From contig NC_133933.1 in the NCBI RefSeq assembly GCF_031877795.1, positions 22,720,029 to 22,784,028 of the forward strand: a DNA stretch of 64,000 bases, in the 5' to 3' direction. The DNA comes from Strix aluco (Eukaryota > Chordata > Aves > Strigiformes > Strigidae). Numbering within the stretch: position 1 is the stretch's first letter; the number at the start of each line of letters is the position of its first letter. Below the pieces are notes generated by a model, which saw only the letters and a list, made by a program, of their open reading frames with translations, was not told where the DNA came from and made no database searches. Positions 10,201 to 21,570 of the stretch are shown piece by piece. A program made the translations under genes and the position numbers.

Positions 10201-10993
10201 AGCTGAGTTTCACTGCTGGTGTATGGTAGCTGTAGCATGCAGAACACTGCCAGAATTATCTCTAAAATGCAGCTGAACTTCTCTTTCAGCCTGGTGCTGT
10301 GGCCCTGGAGTGATACAAGATGCAGGCCCTCACTGCAAGGGTCTGGACTGCTCTAGCACTGGGTTGCCACATGCCTCCTCTCCCTTCTAGCAGGAGAGCC
10401 TGGAGCACAAGCCTGTTCTGGTGTGCAGCAGCAGGAAATGAGATCTCAGATTTTCTGAGCGAGATAGCTCAGTGTTGCAAACTCATGAGCATTAATGCAA
10501 AAGCAGTGGTGGTGGGGGTGAGGCGTTTGGATAAATATCCAAAAGGGCAGATGCCTATTTGCTGAGCACTATCCAAGCAAGTGTGTGCTTTGGAAGCCTC
10601 TTGGGCAGTGCTCATTTCCAATAGTCAGAGATTAGAGAACCTTATTTACAAGTTCAAAGTCTTCCCATCACTCAGTGGTTTACTCTGTGTCCAGACTAGT
10701 CTGCCCTGAAGACCCAAGTGTCTTGGGTTTTGGCTAAGACTGCTTGAACGCAGCCCCTCTCACAGACTGTTTCTTGGCTCTTTCAGATCTTCCCTGATCC
10801 CTCAGACTTTGACCGTTACTGTAAGCTGAAGGACCGCCTGCCCTCAATTGTGGTGGAGCCGACGGAGGGTGATGTGGAGAGCGGTGAGCTGAGATGGCCA
10901 CCCGAAGAGTTCCTCGTGCAGGAGGAGGAGGAGGAGGAAGAAGAGGAGGAAGAAAACTGTGAAGACGCAAAGAAGGATGACAAGGAGCAATAA
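1214..10993 (+). CDS. LBH: LBH protein (limb bud and heart development), spliced from three coding exons
   Basis: Joining 1214-1239, 2015-2117 and 10787-10993 gives one 111-residue reading frame ending in TAA. The protein matches vertebrate LBH as I know it: a segment around PDYLRSAEMTEVMMNT, then GLSPRKDGLSYQ (end of exon 2), IFPDPSDFDRYCKLKDRLPS from residue 44, the SIVVEPTEG region, and SGELRWPPEEFLV at residues 75-87. An unbroken run of 11 Glu follows (89-99), with a charged tail ending KEQ. Human LBH is about 105 residues; the extra length lies mainly in the Glu tract. Known for the family: an acidic, largely disordered nuclear cofactor acting in heart, limb, neural crest and epithelial progenitors, and reported as a Wnt/beta-catenin target in mammals. 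No DNA-binding fold or membrane segment is visible. Splice sites are canonical. Identification is by recalled family sequence, not by a search, but the match is extensive. Confidence 0.96.
1240..2014 (+). other. LBH: LBH intron 1
   Basis: A 775-bp intron with GT and AG ends. The first 240 bp continue the CpG island, including a G-rich run near 1258-1275 (runs of three or more G) that could form a quadruplex in RNA or DNA. The rest is ordinary sequence with a short T/A-rich patch at 1629-1665. No other feature is evident. Confidence 0.85.
2015..2117 (+). CDS. LBH: LBH coding exon 2
   Basis: The acceptor is tcttttgtttctag|C and the donor is CAG|gtaggt. The exon is 103 nt long. It completes the Cys9 codon and encodes PDYLRSAE, then MTEVMMNTPAMDEIG and LSPRKDGLSYQ, closely matching vertebrate LBH. 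The internal ATG at codon 18 (GAA ATG ACT) has an A or G at -3 and a better start context than codon 1. Confidence 0.95.
2786..2797 (-). promoter_or_regulatory. TCF/LEF-type motif in LBH intron 2
   Basis: TTAATCAAAGGG contains ATCAAAGG, the reverse complement of the CCTTTGAT core bound by TCF/LEF factors. It lies about 1.8 kb below the predicted transcription start. LBH is reported as a direct Wnt/beta-catenin target in mammals, so a TCF site close to the promoter is plausible. Without conservation data it remains a candidate. Confidence 0.35.
8560..8740. promoter_or_regulatory. Candidate conserved intronic enhancer
   Basis: An A/T-rich stretch distinct from its surroundings. It has three CTATTTT motifs (two in the context GGCTATTTTC), a TTAATTATTATATGG segment that resembles MEF2 and homeodomain sites, and no CR1 or microsatellite content. 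Blocks with this look are often conserved non-coding elements near developmental genes. The call rests on texture alone; I cannot align it to other species. Confidence 0.25.
9431..9440 (-). promoter_or_regulatory. TCF/LEF-type motif in LBH intron 2 (second)
   Basis: AGATCAAAGC contains the full TCF consensus read on the minus strand (GCTTTGATC). It is followed at once by AGATCAGATT. It is isolated and about 1.3 kb upstream of exon 3. Candidate only. Confidence 0.3.
10787..10993 (+). CDS. LBH: LBH coding exon 3 (terminal coding exon)
   Basis: The acceptor is a pyrimidine-rich tract ending ctttcag|A. The exon encodes 68 residues and the TAA stop at 10991-10993. It carries the most conserved part of LBH: FPDPSDFDRYCKLKD, RLPSIVVEPTEG (residues 60-71) and SGELRWPPEEFLV (75-87). 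After these come 11 Glu codons (10922-10954, a mix of GAG and GAA) and a KK/DD/KEQ tail. The exon runs directly into the 3' UTR. Confidence 0.97.
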   Translation: MFPDPSDFDRYCKLKDRLPSIVVEPTEGDVESGELRWPPEEFLVQEEEEEEEEEEENCEDAKKDDKEQ

Positions 10994-13259
10994 ATGGCAT
11001 CTGAGGAAAGGCAAGGGACCGCACCCTTCTGAAGGAAGAGCCACACTTCTTTTGAAAGTCTTTTTAAAAAAAAAGACAAGTTCAATTTTGCACCTGCGAG
11101 ATCTTAGTTTTCTTGTATTCTCTGTATCAAGAACTGAAGCCCTCGGTGTCACCAGACCTCCTGAGGAAGGAAGGAAGTAACGCAGAGAAATGTTTGCTGT
11201 TCTCGAGATCATTATCTGTATTTTTCCGAGGCGGAGGTAGCAGTGAAATTCCAAGCACATGGCAGAGGGTGACCACACGAGGACTGCTGGAGGGGGGAGC
11301 TCGGGGAGAGGGAGGAAAGTCAGAGGTGGCAGCATTTGGCTGGGAGCTGCCTCCAGCTAAAAGAGTGAGAACAGAGCTGTAATCTCTCAGATTTGCCTTT
11401 TTTACAGCTTCCATTTTGTGTGTCAGGGGGTGGAAGGGTGTCTGTAGTGAAGCATGGCTAAATGCTCTACTGACGAGGGGCCTGTAGCTCTCCCCAGTTC
11501 GGCACCTCCCAGGGTAACGTGAGCATCCATAGGAGTAGTTGGGTTTCTTGCTCTTGCTGTTGAGCCTGTTTTCCAGCCACTTTTCCCAAAGCTGTTTTCT
11601 CCCCCTCTGTTTGCCTTTAGATTCTTCAACGCTGAACAGCTGTATTTGCAGGATAATGTTAGGCTGCTGCTTGTCATCTCTTCTGCGAGGCCCTAGTTTA
11701 TCTTGCAGGTGGTTAGCATGGGGTAATGCGCATCGGATGTAAAAGATGCTTCTGTCTGCAGCAAGAGCTCATGTAGGTTTGAACATCTCGTATTTTTCTC
11801 TCCTATTTGCTGAGGCTGCTGTGGTTGGTCTTGTCTTGTGCAGTGCCCAAAGCCAGAGGGTGGAGGTTATGCCTCCTTACCTTGGTGTCCTTGAAGCTGT
11901 AGGTTTTCACGTCTCCAACTTGCTAGTCAACAGGCTTGAGAGGGCTGGGGTTGTGAATCTACTCTATCCTTGCACTGCAGGACCTCCTCAGTGCAGGACA
12001 GGCTGGTAAGGGTGTGCATGGTGGGGAGTGCTGCCAGACCTGGAGGTAATCTAAAAATGAAACTCCAGATCTAGTGTGGTTCACCAGTGGGAAGGGGTGT
12101 CTGCTGGGACAAGATTAGCCCAGGTGTCCTGAAACAAGATGCATTTGCTTCATAGCAAGGGCGAAACATTCATGGGTGTTTAATGAAGTGCAGACTGGCT
12201 TGCAAAGTGTGTGGTTGTGTCCTCTTCACCATATCCTACTTCAAGGAGAAGTCATCTGTCTCCATTGGGGGGGGGAGGCCAGCCTGCTGCTAGACAGGGT
12301 AAGCCACTGCTTTCCTGGAAAGTGATCTTGCAGCTTTGGAGACCAGCTTGGGAGCCAGTCGGTCTTGGGATAGGATGAGAACAGTTACCACCTAAACCAA
12401 ATCTGGGGTCATGGAAGAGAAAAATGTCAAGGCCTTAACCAAACCTTCATAATAATCCCAATGCCACACCCTTTGCTTATAACTGGTTCCATTTTTAAAA
12501 TCTATTTGGACATGTGTGTATTTGTATTTTTAATACCTCATGAGTAGTTAAACGCTGGTGGGGGTTGGGAACTGCTTTTAACATATTGGCAGGATTGTTT
12601 TAGTCTTGTCTTGCTTGTGTTTAAACATAATGGCAATAATTTATCAGCTCTGCATTAACTGTTTCAGACAGGATTTTGGAGATGAGTTAGCACAAAGCGG
12701 GAGAAATTCAGTGTTCCTACACTGGCTCATCTCTGGTCCAGCAACGCAGACCCAGTTATACACGCTCCCTGCCCGTCTTGGTGGACGGTTGATCACCGAA
12801 AGGTCATGATGTGGTGATACTATTTTCTCTAGTGATGGATTCAGCTGTTGTATCTGTAACACTTGTTCTAGTCTTGCTGTCTTACTGGAATGAGCTTGTA
12901 CACCTGCATACCAGCCAGTCATCTTATTCCTAAGTGTTACTCTCTATTGGTCTCTACCATCTGTACCACCAAGTCAAAGCTGTATATCAAAGATATTACC
13001 ATGTGGGCAGCAATGAGACGGCAATCCTTGGACTTCAGACCTGCTGTCTGCCCTAAAGACTTGCGTATTTCTGTCTGCATCCTTTTTTTGGAAGTATTGT
13101 GTATATTTCTATTTGTTGTTGAACGTATCTAAAGAACAAAGCACTCCAGTAAAACTCCTCCTGTTGTATGATATACATTCTATATTTCTGTAATTCTTTT
13201 TTGAGCCTCAGGGAGAAGCTAGCATTTTTTTCAAACTACATTTTTGTCACTGTGACAGT

Positions 13260-13267
13260 TGTAAATA
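13260..13267 (+). promoter_or_regulatory. Pumilio response element overlapping the poly(A) signal
   Basis: TGTAAATA matches the UGUANAUA consensus recognised by PUF/Pumilio proteins in 3' UTRs. It shares four bases with the AATAAA. Directly upstream is an 11-bp palindrome, GTCACTGTGAC (13,246-13,256). Motif match only. Confidence 0.35.
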
Positions 13268-13269
13268 AA
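13264..13269 (+). terminator. LBH: LBH polyadenylation signal
   Basis: A canonical AATAAA, the first after the one that overlaps the stop codon. It is followed about 30 bp later by a T/G-containing stretch (cttgttctt). Cleavage is expected around 13,280-13,295. It overlaps TGTAAATA, a Pumilio-type element. Confidence 0.75.
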
Positions 13270-16200
13270 GTTTGAAAATGCTTTCCAAACATACTGACTT
13301 GTTCTTACTGCCAAAAGAGGTTGGGATGGTCAACCTTACAGATAATGGCTAGTACTTGTGTTTTAGGTCTGAGGTGTGCTTGACTTGCAAGACTAATGCA
13401 AATATCTGAAGAGACTCATGTCTATCAGTTGAGGCTGTTCTGTGAACTGGAGAGACTTGTTCCATGCCTGTGGCTGACCTCAGAGCATGTCCTGTGGAAT
13501 TGTAAACCTAAATCAACTTAAAGTGAGGGGCAGCATCATTGCCTTCCATCTTCCTACAGTTACTTATTGCTGGGTGAAAGGCTGCAGTAAAGTGGTGCTC
13601 CAATTTACTCGGTCCTGAAAAATGTGTATTTATATCTATAATTGCTTACCTGTAATCTGCCTAACCCCTTAACTTTACAGAGCATGAAGTCATGGAGAGC
13701 GGAGGCTACTCATAGCTGCCCTTAATACTAATGCAGTACCCGTGCGTGTTCCCTGTATGTGCTCTTACCCTGTCCTGAGCCACAAGCATGAAGGTAAGTC
13801 TTGCCGTGCTGTGTGCTGCTAGGGTCTCACCTGAGCTACCTGGGGTTGTCTGCTTTGGCTGTTTTGGGTCTAGAGGTAAATTCTTTTTGAGTAATTGGTC
13901 ATACCTTGCCACACACTGATGGCTGTGTGCTACAGCTTGCAGTGCTCCCTGGCAGAAATGGCATTTCTGAGTGCAATTCTGAACTTGTTTGGTACCAAGG
14001 CAGTGTCCTGGGTGTAGAAATCTGACCACGCCATTCAGTAATTCAAATTGTGTACTTAATGGGATTAAATTTTCCACTAAAATCAGATGATATGAAGCAA
14101 ATGCCCTGGAACACCCCTATCTCAGATACATGGAGAGAAGTTCCTGTGATTTGGCAAGTAACAGACTCTAATCTTACCTATGCAAACAAGCTGGGCTGAG
14201 GCTAGAGTGCTGTGTTTACATGAGACTGGTTTAAATACACTAACTAATGACCCTCAGATTTAATGCTTGAACTTGAGGGCATGCTCAACATGAGCCCCAC
14301 AGTTCAAAGATTAATTGTATTCTACTCAACCGTTGTGGATGTTCTACGCCATAGAAACATAAACGCAGTGTTGAAGCTTGCCTTTCCTTCCATCAGCCTC
14401 TAGCTAGGTGCCTTGATTTCTTCCCTGCCTTAGGCATGGAGTTACTTCTCTTGTAGAACCTGCTGCAGCATTTCAAAGATGAAGTGCTGATCTGAAATAA
14501 GTGAAGATGTTTTGTCCAGCCCCAGAATGTTTCTGATTAAAATACAGCACTGGCTGGGGAAACTGCAAGTGAATTGAACTTGTCTGCTACTTCCATGTGC
14601 TTCACACGGATAGGTTTTGCATCATGCTATTTCGGGGCCAGGCCAGAAGGGCTGGCCTCTCAGCAGGGCTCACTTGGCCTGGGGGTCTGCCTTGTATCAG
14701 CCTGGAGTGCAGTGCTGGCAGGAGAGCAGTGGTGGGAAGGGAGCTCTTTCCTAGTCCTTGGTTCCAGTTGTTATGGATAAACTGGAACTTGCATCCCAAA
14801 TGAAAAGGGGAATGCTGCTGAATGGGTGACCCTGGGTCATTCCAAGAACTTGGTGGGTGGTATAAGGACCTTTCTTTGAACTTAGAGCAATGTTTCTTCT
14901 TCTGGCTCTCATTTAAACTTGAGGCATTTGTCCTCAAAGCTTTGCCCTGTAGTTGCAACTGATGACACAGCAAGCTGTGCACTGCTGCCCTGCTTAGTTC
15001 AGCCTGTGTTCACCAAATATTTGTTGTTTTGGTGTGTATCCACTTTAGCTTCATCAAAACACACAGTCTCTTGAAATACACTGTGCAGGTGAACTTTTGG
15101 CATCTGACTTTGCCTGCATTTGGGTGCAGCTAGGAAAAACTATTGCTCTGCAGGAGTGCAAAGAGAATTCACCATCAGTGCTGCACACAGGAAGCAGTTA
15201 CCACCTGAATACAGGTTCCCTTAGTGCAGGTCCAAGCCCTGCTCTGGTGTAACCGTGCTCCTTCCTATCACTGCAAATGAGAGGAGAACCAGCATTGTCT
15301 TGTAGCTGCCAGACTGCTTCCCATTTTAGTCCCTGTGGGAAGATCCCAGCAGCTGAGGACATGGAGTTTTATCCCTGTGATGTTGATCTGCTTTGAGATG
15401 CCATGAGGCACAATCAAAACCAGAAAAAAATCCCCTAAATACTAGCTTAGTCACCTGGAACAGAGGGATGTGAGGAGCAATGGCCTGTAGTGCATGTGTT
15501 CTGAGCTCTCAAAAAGCAATCCTGGGTACCAACCATCTCTAAACAAGCGATTACTATCCCTAAATCCTTGCTTGAGGAGAAAAGCTCTGGGTGTTTCATG
15601 GTTCAAATGATGCCTTTTTGCTTATGTTTGGATAGAAAAGGAATGGCTTTAGGAAAGCAAAGCACTGGGCCTGGACCTGAGAGAAGCACAGCAGAGTTTA
15701 ATTATGCACCTGTCTGATGCCCCCACAGTTGGTGGCATCTGTGTAAATGTCTGCTTCCAGGAGCATGTTGCAGGTATGTGTCTACCCATCTTGCTGCAAG
15801 GTCATCACTGCTGTGTTTCAGGGTCTCCTGGTGAGGTGCTGGATTAAAGGGTGGGGACAGGTGGGTACTGCTGTGATCTGTTTAGAGTTTTTTTCCCCTG
15901 GGTATGCTATCATCCAGCTTCATCCACCTTCAGAGAGGGCTGTGCAAGCCTGGCTGGAGAGCAGCTCTGCTGAAGTAAGCTCAAACCGGTCATAACAAAA
16001 ATGAAAACTTGTGTTGTTTTTAGGAGTGGGAGGGAAGAGGTTTTAGGCATCAAGACCTAGGGAGGAACCAAGTACAGATAAATCTTCACCCAGGAAATGC
16101 CTGGGACTGGTGGTAGCACTGTGTGTGAGTGTGGTGATGAGCAGAGCTGGAGAAAACAAGAACTGTTGTGAAGTGAGGAAGGGCGTCATGGGTGGCTGCT

Positions 16201-19200
16201 AGCTAGGGGCAGAAAGGGGAGGATGGGGTGGGGTTGTAAGGTGTGATAGTGTGGGGGCTGTGCTGGTAAAGGTCCTTTGTGGCTCCATGGTTTCATGTCT
16301 GAAGGGCTGGATGTGCAGACAGAATATACCCTGGAGCACCTGTCCCCCTCCAAAGCTGCTAACTGTTTGATCTGTGGAAGTTTATCTGGAGGAAGGGGTG
16401 AGTGGGCCTTGGCTTTGTCATGCTGCACCAATGTCCGTGGCACAAGTTGAAAGCCTGGGGCAGCTGCTTGTAATACCCTGGTGCAGTTTGGGTGCCAAAA
16501 TTGGAGACAGACAAGCTGGAGAAGAGCTTCAGAGCCTGAAAATGTCTTCAAGTACCAGAAGTCATAACCCTTGCTAGTGAAATGTCATCAACAGAAACTA
16601 CTTTGGTGGGGCTGGAGCATGGATAAATCCACAGATGAGGCTCTGATACTACCTCAGGAGACATGGGTCATTGCTACGTGGGGCTGGTGGGAAGCCCTGG
16701 GAGATGAACTGGTCTCCACAGTGTAGGAGAGCACCAGCCTTTATCCTCTGGTCCCACCTCTCCTATGATGACTCTAAAGGGGGAAGGAGTGAGTTCAACG
16801 CAAGAGAAGTATTTTTGTTGTTTCAAATCAGACCTTGTGTCAATGAAGAGCTTTTTCCCCCAACCCACGTTATCAGCCCTGCGAGACATGTTTTGTGCTT
16901 TTTCCACATTAGAACAAAAAAAACCCAGCCCTGTACTTGGGGTCAGAGACCTGTCCTTTGCCCACTGAAGACAGCAGTGGCTGGAGGACCAAGTGAGTAG
17001 AGCCTGGAAGGGTGAACCCCTGCCCATCACAACAGGCAATGTTCACAGCTAAGGCGTAACAAAGTCAAGCACACTATTTTGAGAGCCCTGAGGTGTGGGA
17101 AGACGGAGCGGGGATGGAAGCCGCAAAGGAAACATGCATTGAGCACTGGTTCACTGCCAGAGCTGTAACCACACAGGGTTACCGTAGCAGCGACCATCAG
17201 CTTCATCTGATAAAAATAAGCAAGGAAGTCAAGTGTATGAGAGGGAGAGGATGTCGGAAGCCAAGCATGAAAATATCACAGAAGCTTTGCTTTTATTTTC
17301 AATACTTCTTTCTTTATTCTGCCCTTGGCTGACTCAGGAGCCCAGGTATTTCCAGCTCCATCAGTCCCAGAGGGTGTCCTGCCACTAAGCACTCTCTCCC
17401 AAAGATCCCAGCCTGGGTCCTTTGTGGCCACATGCTGGTGTGCACAATGCCCTGCTATACTTGCTGAGAACCACATGCATGAAGCCTACAGCTCTGCTGC
17501 AAGCTTCAGAGATGGAGCAGCAGCCAGCGCCTTGGCCAGCTGCAGTGAGGCAGCTCCCCAGCTCCTCTGGGGTTGCACTGGCTGATGCCTTTGGCTCTGG
17601 CCTGCAATGGTGGGGATCAGTACAAGGGAAAACATGGGAATAAAATCCTCAGAGTGGTCACTGCCATGTAACAGCCTGCTCCTGCTGTGCTCCATACTGG
17701 GAGCAGCTCAGCTGGGGTGAGGAGATGGCCCAGGATAGCAGCTTTCTCCAGCTGTCAGGGGAGGAAAAAAGGGTGGCTGTATTACAGGGGTTTTAAACTC
17801 TTCCCCACAGGTTCTCTGCATTCAGAAGCATGAGCCAGGCAGGTTACAATCAGCTCAACAAATATTTGTCAAGCGCAAGCCTTCCTGAGTGGTGCTTGAC
17901 AACTCTTTTCCGCTGTGGTTGTTGCCAGTGCTGTGTCTGTCAAATCTGCTTTGGATGCTGCCTGTGGGGGTGAGGACCAACCCCTCCTTCAACGAGACCT
18001 GTGGCAGGATTTCCCCTGATTAAAATGGCACCTGTTTGGTGGGTGGGGTGGCAACCCCCCTGCATCTCCTGGGGTGGAGGTGAGCTAGCTGAAGTTGCCT
18101 GGAGCTGCAGAGGTGGAGCTGCTCACCATGCACCCTCAGGTGGGGAGACCCTTGTGTGTGTGATTTGCCTCCCAGCCCCACTACCCTCCCCTGCTCCGGT
18201 GCCAGCAGCTTGCTTTACCCTCTGCACAACTTTTTGAATAATTGGCGCATTCTGACATTGAATTGGGGGGTTTAATCCAGTAATGCTCCAGCTGATGGGA
18301 TTTGGGATACCCTCGCAAGAGGGGGAGGCAGAGGAAGCTTTAGAGCAGGGTCTTGTGCATAAACTTTCTCTGATGACAGGACTGAGGGGGGAGGCTTTTC
18401 AGGGGCTTGTCAGTCCCCGCAAGGCTCAGCTGATCCATGCTGGGGTTATTATCCCCTGCACCTGAGGACAAAGGGACTTTGTAGTGTTTGATCTCATGAC
18501 CTGTCTATCCATGGGACGCTTAGCTGAGCTGAAATGGGATTTGCCAAAATCTGCAGTGCTCAGATGCAGATTCCTGGCTGGGTCTGCTGTGGGTGTCTGT
18601 GTGCAGTAGAGGGGAGAGTCTGCGGGTGTTCATACGGGGCAGACGAGAGCCATGCTGCATGCCACTGTGCACCCCGCCGGTGCTCCCAGACGGATACCCA
18701 GGCTGTTCTGGCCTGTTCCAGGGCCTTTCCGAGCTGTCTGGCAGGTGCTTGCTGCAGTGTTTCACAGACCGTATCCTGCCCGTGTGCTCCTCTCCACACA
18801 GCATCCTTTCTAGTTTTTCCCAGTACCAGCCCAAGAGATTTCTCCAGGGCCACCTCCTATCTCTGCCTTGCTTCAGCTGAGCAGCTAAACCTCTGTAATT
18901 TTTACCAACCTCTGTAAAATATGATTGGCTACAGTTTGCATGAAGTATACTATTTGAGTATTTGGTGCTTTATAGGGACTTGCCATCAGTGACTTTCCAT
19001 ACCTTTCTCTTCCAACAAACTTTAGACATTTGTCTATAGGGGAGGTGCCCAGTGTGATGAAACAGCAGTTACTTTTGAGGAAATGTGATCAGAAGAAATC
19101 TCCAGAGGCACTGATGTCAGGAGAGATAGTTTATTTGGCTTAGTTTCACCCAGGGAGCCAGCAAAGAGCTCCCAGTTGCAGACGCTGTGATGCTACCTCC

Positions 19201-21487
19201 CAGCCTGGCACTGGGCTAGTCATGCTGAACTGCCTCTGTTGTAATTAAAACTTGGGTGTCTAACCTGAGATAATTGTTTAGTATCCTACTGTACTCCATG
19301 GAAGAAGGTAAACACCTCCAGAAGGTGATTCATTTTAACAGCCTATCTGGAAAGAATGACTTACTGGAGGTCCTCTGGCTCTCACTAGTGAGAAGATGTA
19401 GATAATCATATAGTCTGCATGCCCAGCTCTCGGGTAGCTGAAGCTAGATGAGCTGAACCTCACCCCTAGTTTCTTTTGTGCTTTTACCTTGTTGGGTTTT
19501 TTTCATATGTCAATACCTCCATTTCTGTAGCATTGGAAGGTCTATACATCCATGGCCAGCCATTCTGCATGCACCCAGTGGACTGAGTTCGCTGTAAAAT
19601 TCACGTTCCTTGATCACCACAAAAAAAACCCCACAAACCAAACCAGCAGGGCGTTAGTGACATGAAGTGACACAATAGGGTGGAGAAAACCCAATGGGGG
19701 ATGAGAAGAATGAGGAAAAGATGGCAAAAGTGTGCAGTGAAGGCCATGGAGGTGGAAGGAGAGGTTGCAGGGGTAAAGCATGTGCAGCTTGCTCTGGCTT
19801 AACGTGAGGGAGGAAGGCAGAACCGGTCACTGCCTCCCAGCCAGGTCCGGTTCAGGGTCATGTTCATTCCCACTCACAACTGCTCAGCCCATGAACATCC
19901 CATTGACTTTGATCATGCTGAAAGTCAGGTGTGTGCTGGAGATGCTACCTGACATAGGTGGGAGCTTTCTTGAAGTGTGGCCACATAGCACAGGGCTCCC
20001 TTTAGCCTGGAATACATGTGATTTAAATAGCATCTGTCTCCTTTGGGGGGAAATTAGTTTAAAGTGTAAGAAAAAAGGGTTCATAAACTCATTTTCTGAA
20101 CTGCCTGAACCCAAAATTAGCTAGAGAGGTTCACAAACCCTTGAACTTCATGAGGCTCATCCTGCCTGAGCTAAGGAAAGCAGTTAGACTGAGAAAGTTA
20201 AATACATTCCCCATCTCCTGTCTCCAGCCCAGCTGTAGGGCCTGATCCTGTTTGCTCCCTCCCTCCCACATGCATGGTTTCCCTCCAAGAGAAACCTCTG
20301 ACTGTAGGTGGGTCTTGCACAGTGCCGCTAGCTTTCTGTGTGCATTGGAGTTTCACCATAACAAACGGCAGACAAGCATAATCTAGTATCATCCTGAATT
20401 GTTCAGAAAAAGTTGTTCTTTCCAGTCTAATTTTTCGTATTAAAATGGTTTGGACTTAAGTATTTCTCTTGAGCATTCTTCTGTTCCCACACGCTGTCCA
20501 AGTACCACCAGCGGTGGCTCACCCATGCAGGTTGGATGGACTAGAGTCTTCCTATGGATTTCAAGGTGATGCTGATCTTTCAACCTCCTCTGCTGGGGTC
20601 TTGCAACCAGTCTATCCCACTAGTGACAAAAATACAGGGACCACCAGTGTGCTAGAGGAAACAGCAGCTTCCACTGTCCCCTCATGAAACACAGGTTCTA
20701 TAACACCCTTTGAAATGTTTTGTAGGCTGAACGCCCATGAGTGGGGTAAGTAGTAGACTGTCATTCACCCTTCATCTGGCTGCAGATGCAGCAGTATGTG
20801 GTGATGTACGGGTAGTAAAATGCTTTGAGAACAGAGCAGGTGAAAACCACTGTGAAAGCACGGTAGGAGAAGCCTCATTAGCGAGGATGGTATTTTCACT
20901 TTGCATCTGTTGATGCCGGCCTAGCCATAACTAGAAAGAGAAGTGAGAAAATGATGCCTCTAAAGTTTTATTTCTTGTCTTGCCTGCTATTTACCATGCT
21001 ATATAAAGACCCAGTCTGGAGCTACTTCAATGTTCAAGTGCTTAAAGCAAAGATATATGGAAGGGCTTGCATGTTTAGGACCTATTTTCCTCACTTGGCT
21101 GCCTCAGTCCTCCGGACAAAAGCAAGCCTTGGGAAACGATGCCAAAGCTTTGCCTGTGACCAAAACACAGTGGAAGACTGGCGGGAGGACGGGTTACCGA
21201 CAGGAGCTGATAACAAGCTGACTTTGCTAATTATGGTTTTTAAAGTCCAAAGTCATTGGAAAAAATGAGTAAAGTTATATTTTGCACATCAACGACAAGA
21301 AGAAAGCACGCTGGAATGTCTGAGTCACCGCTTTGAGCAGTCCTAATTATACAGAGATACAGCTTTCATATGCTGTGTTACATATTACAAACGTGCAGAG
21401 ATGCTTGGAGAAGCCTGATGGCTGTCGTTACGCATGGTGTTTACCAGAAGATTTGAGGCTGGATGAGATGACCCAGTGGGCTGCAGT

Positions 21488-21570
21488 TAGGGGGGGAGTT
21501 TTTTTGGTTGGTGTGTGGTTTCTTTGGGGTTTTTGTGTTGGGTTTTGTTGTTTTGGGGTTTTTTTGCAGG
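21488..21570 (+). repeat. G/T-rich low-complexity stretch
   Basis: Repeated tracts of G and T (GGGGGGG, several GGGG and TTTTT runs) with almost no A or C on the + strand. Several G-runs could form a G-quadruplex. Predicted proteins rich in Lys, Thr, Pro and Asn on the minus strand come from this composition. Confidence 0.7.

Larger units (their letters stand above)
2118..10786 (+). other. LBH: LBH intron 2
   Basis: An 8.67-kb intron in phase 0, between the Gln43 and Ile44 codons. I see no transposon in it, and none of its small open frames resembles a known protein. It contains perfect TCF/LEF-type motifs (2789-2796 and 9432-9440) and an A/T-rich block at about 8560-8740 noted separately. 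Large first introns of developmental genes often hold enhancers. Confidence 0.85.
10994..13290 (+). other. LBH: LBH 3' UTR
   Basis: About 2.3 kb from the stop codon to just past the polyadenylation signal, similar in length to the long LBH 3' UTR of mammals. The last 250 bp (about 13,040-13,290) are A/T-rich with several TATTT and TGTA-type motifs, as expected of a regulated 3' end. Open frames in this stretch are not conserved proteins. Confidence 0.7.

Noticed and set aside
13706-14077. 123-codon minus-strand frame just past the LBH 3' end, considered as a convergent gene
   Set aside because: No known family, no promoter or polyadenylation arrangement supporting a convergent gene.
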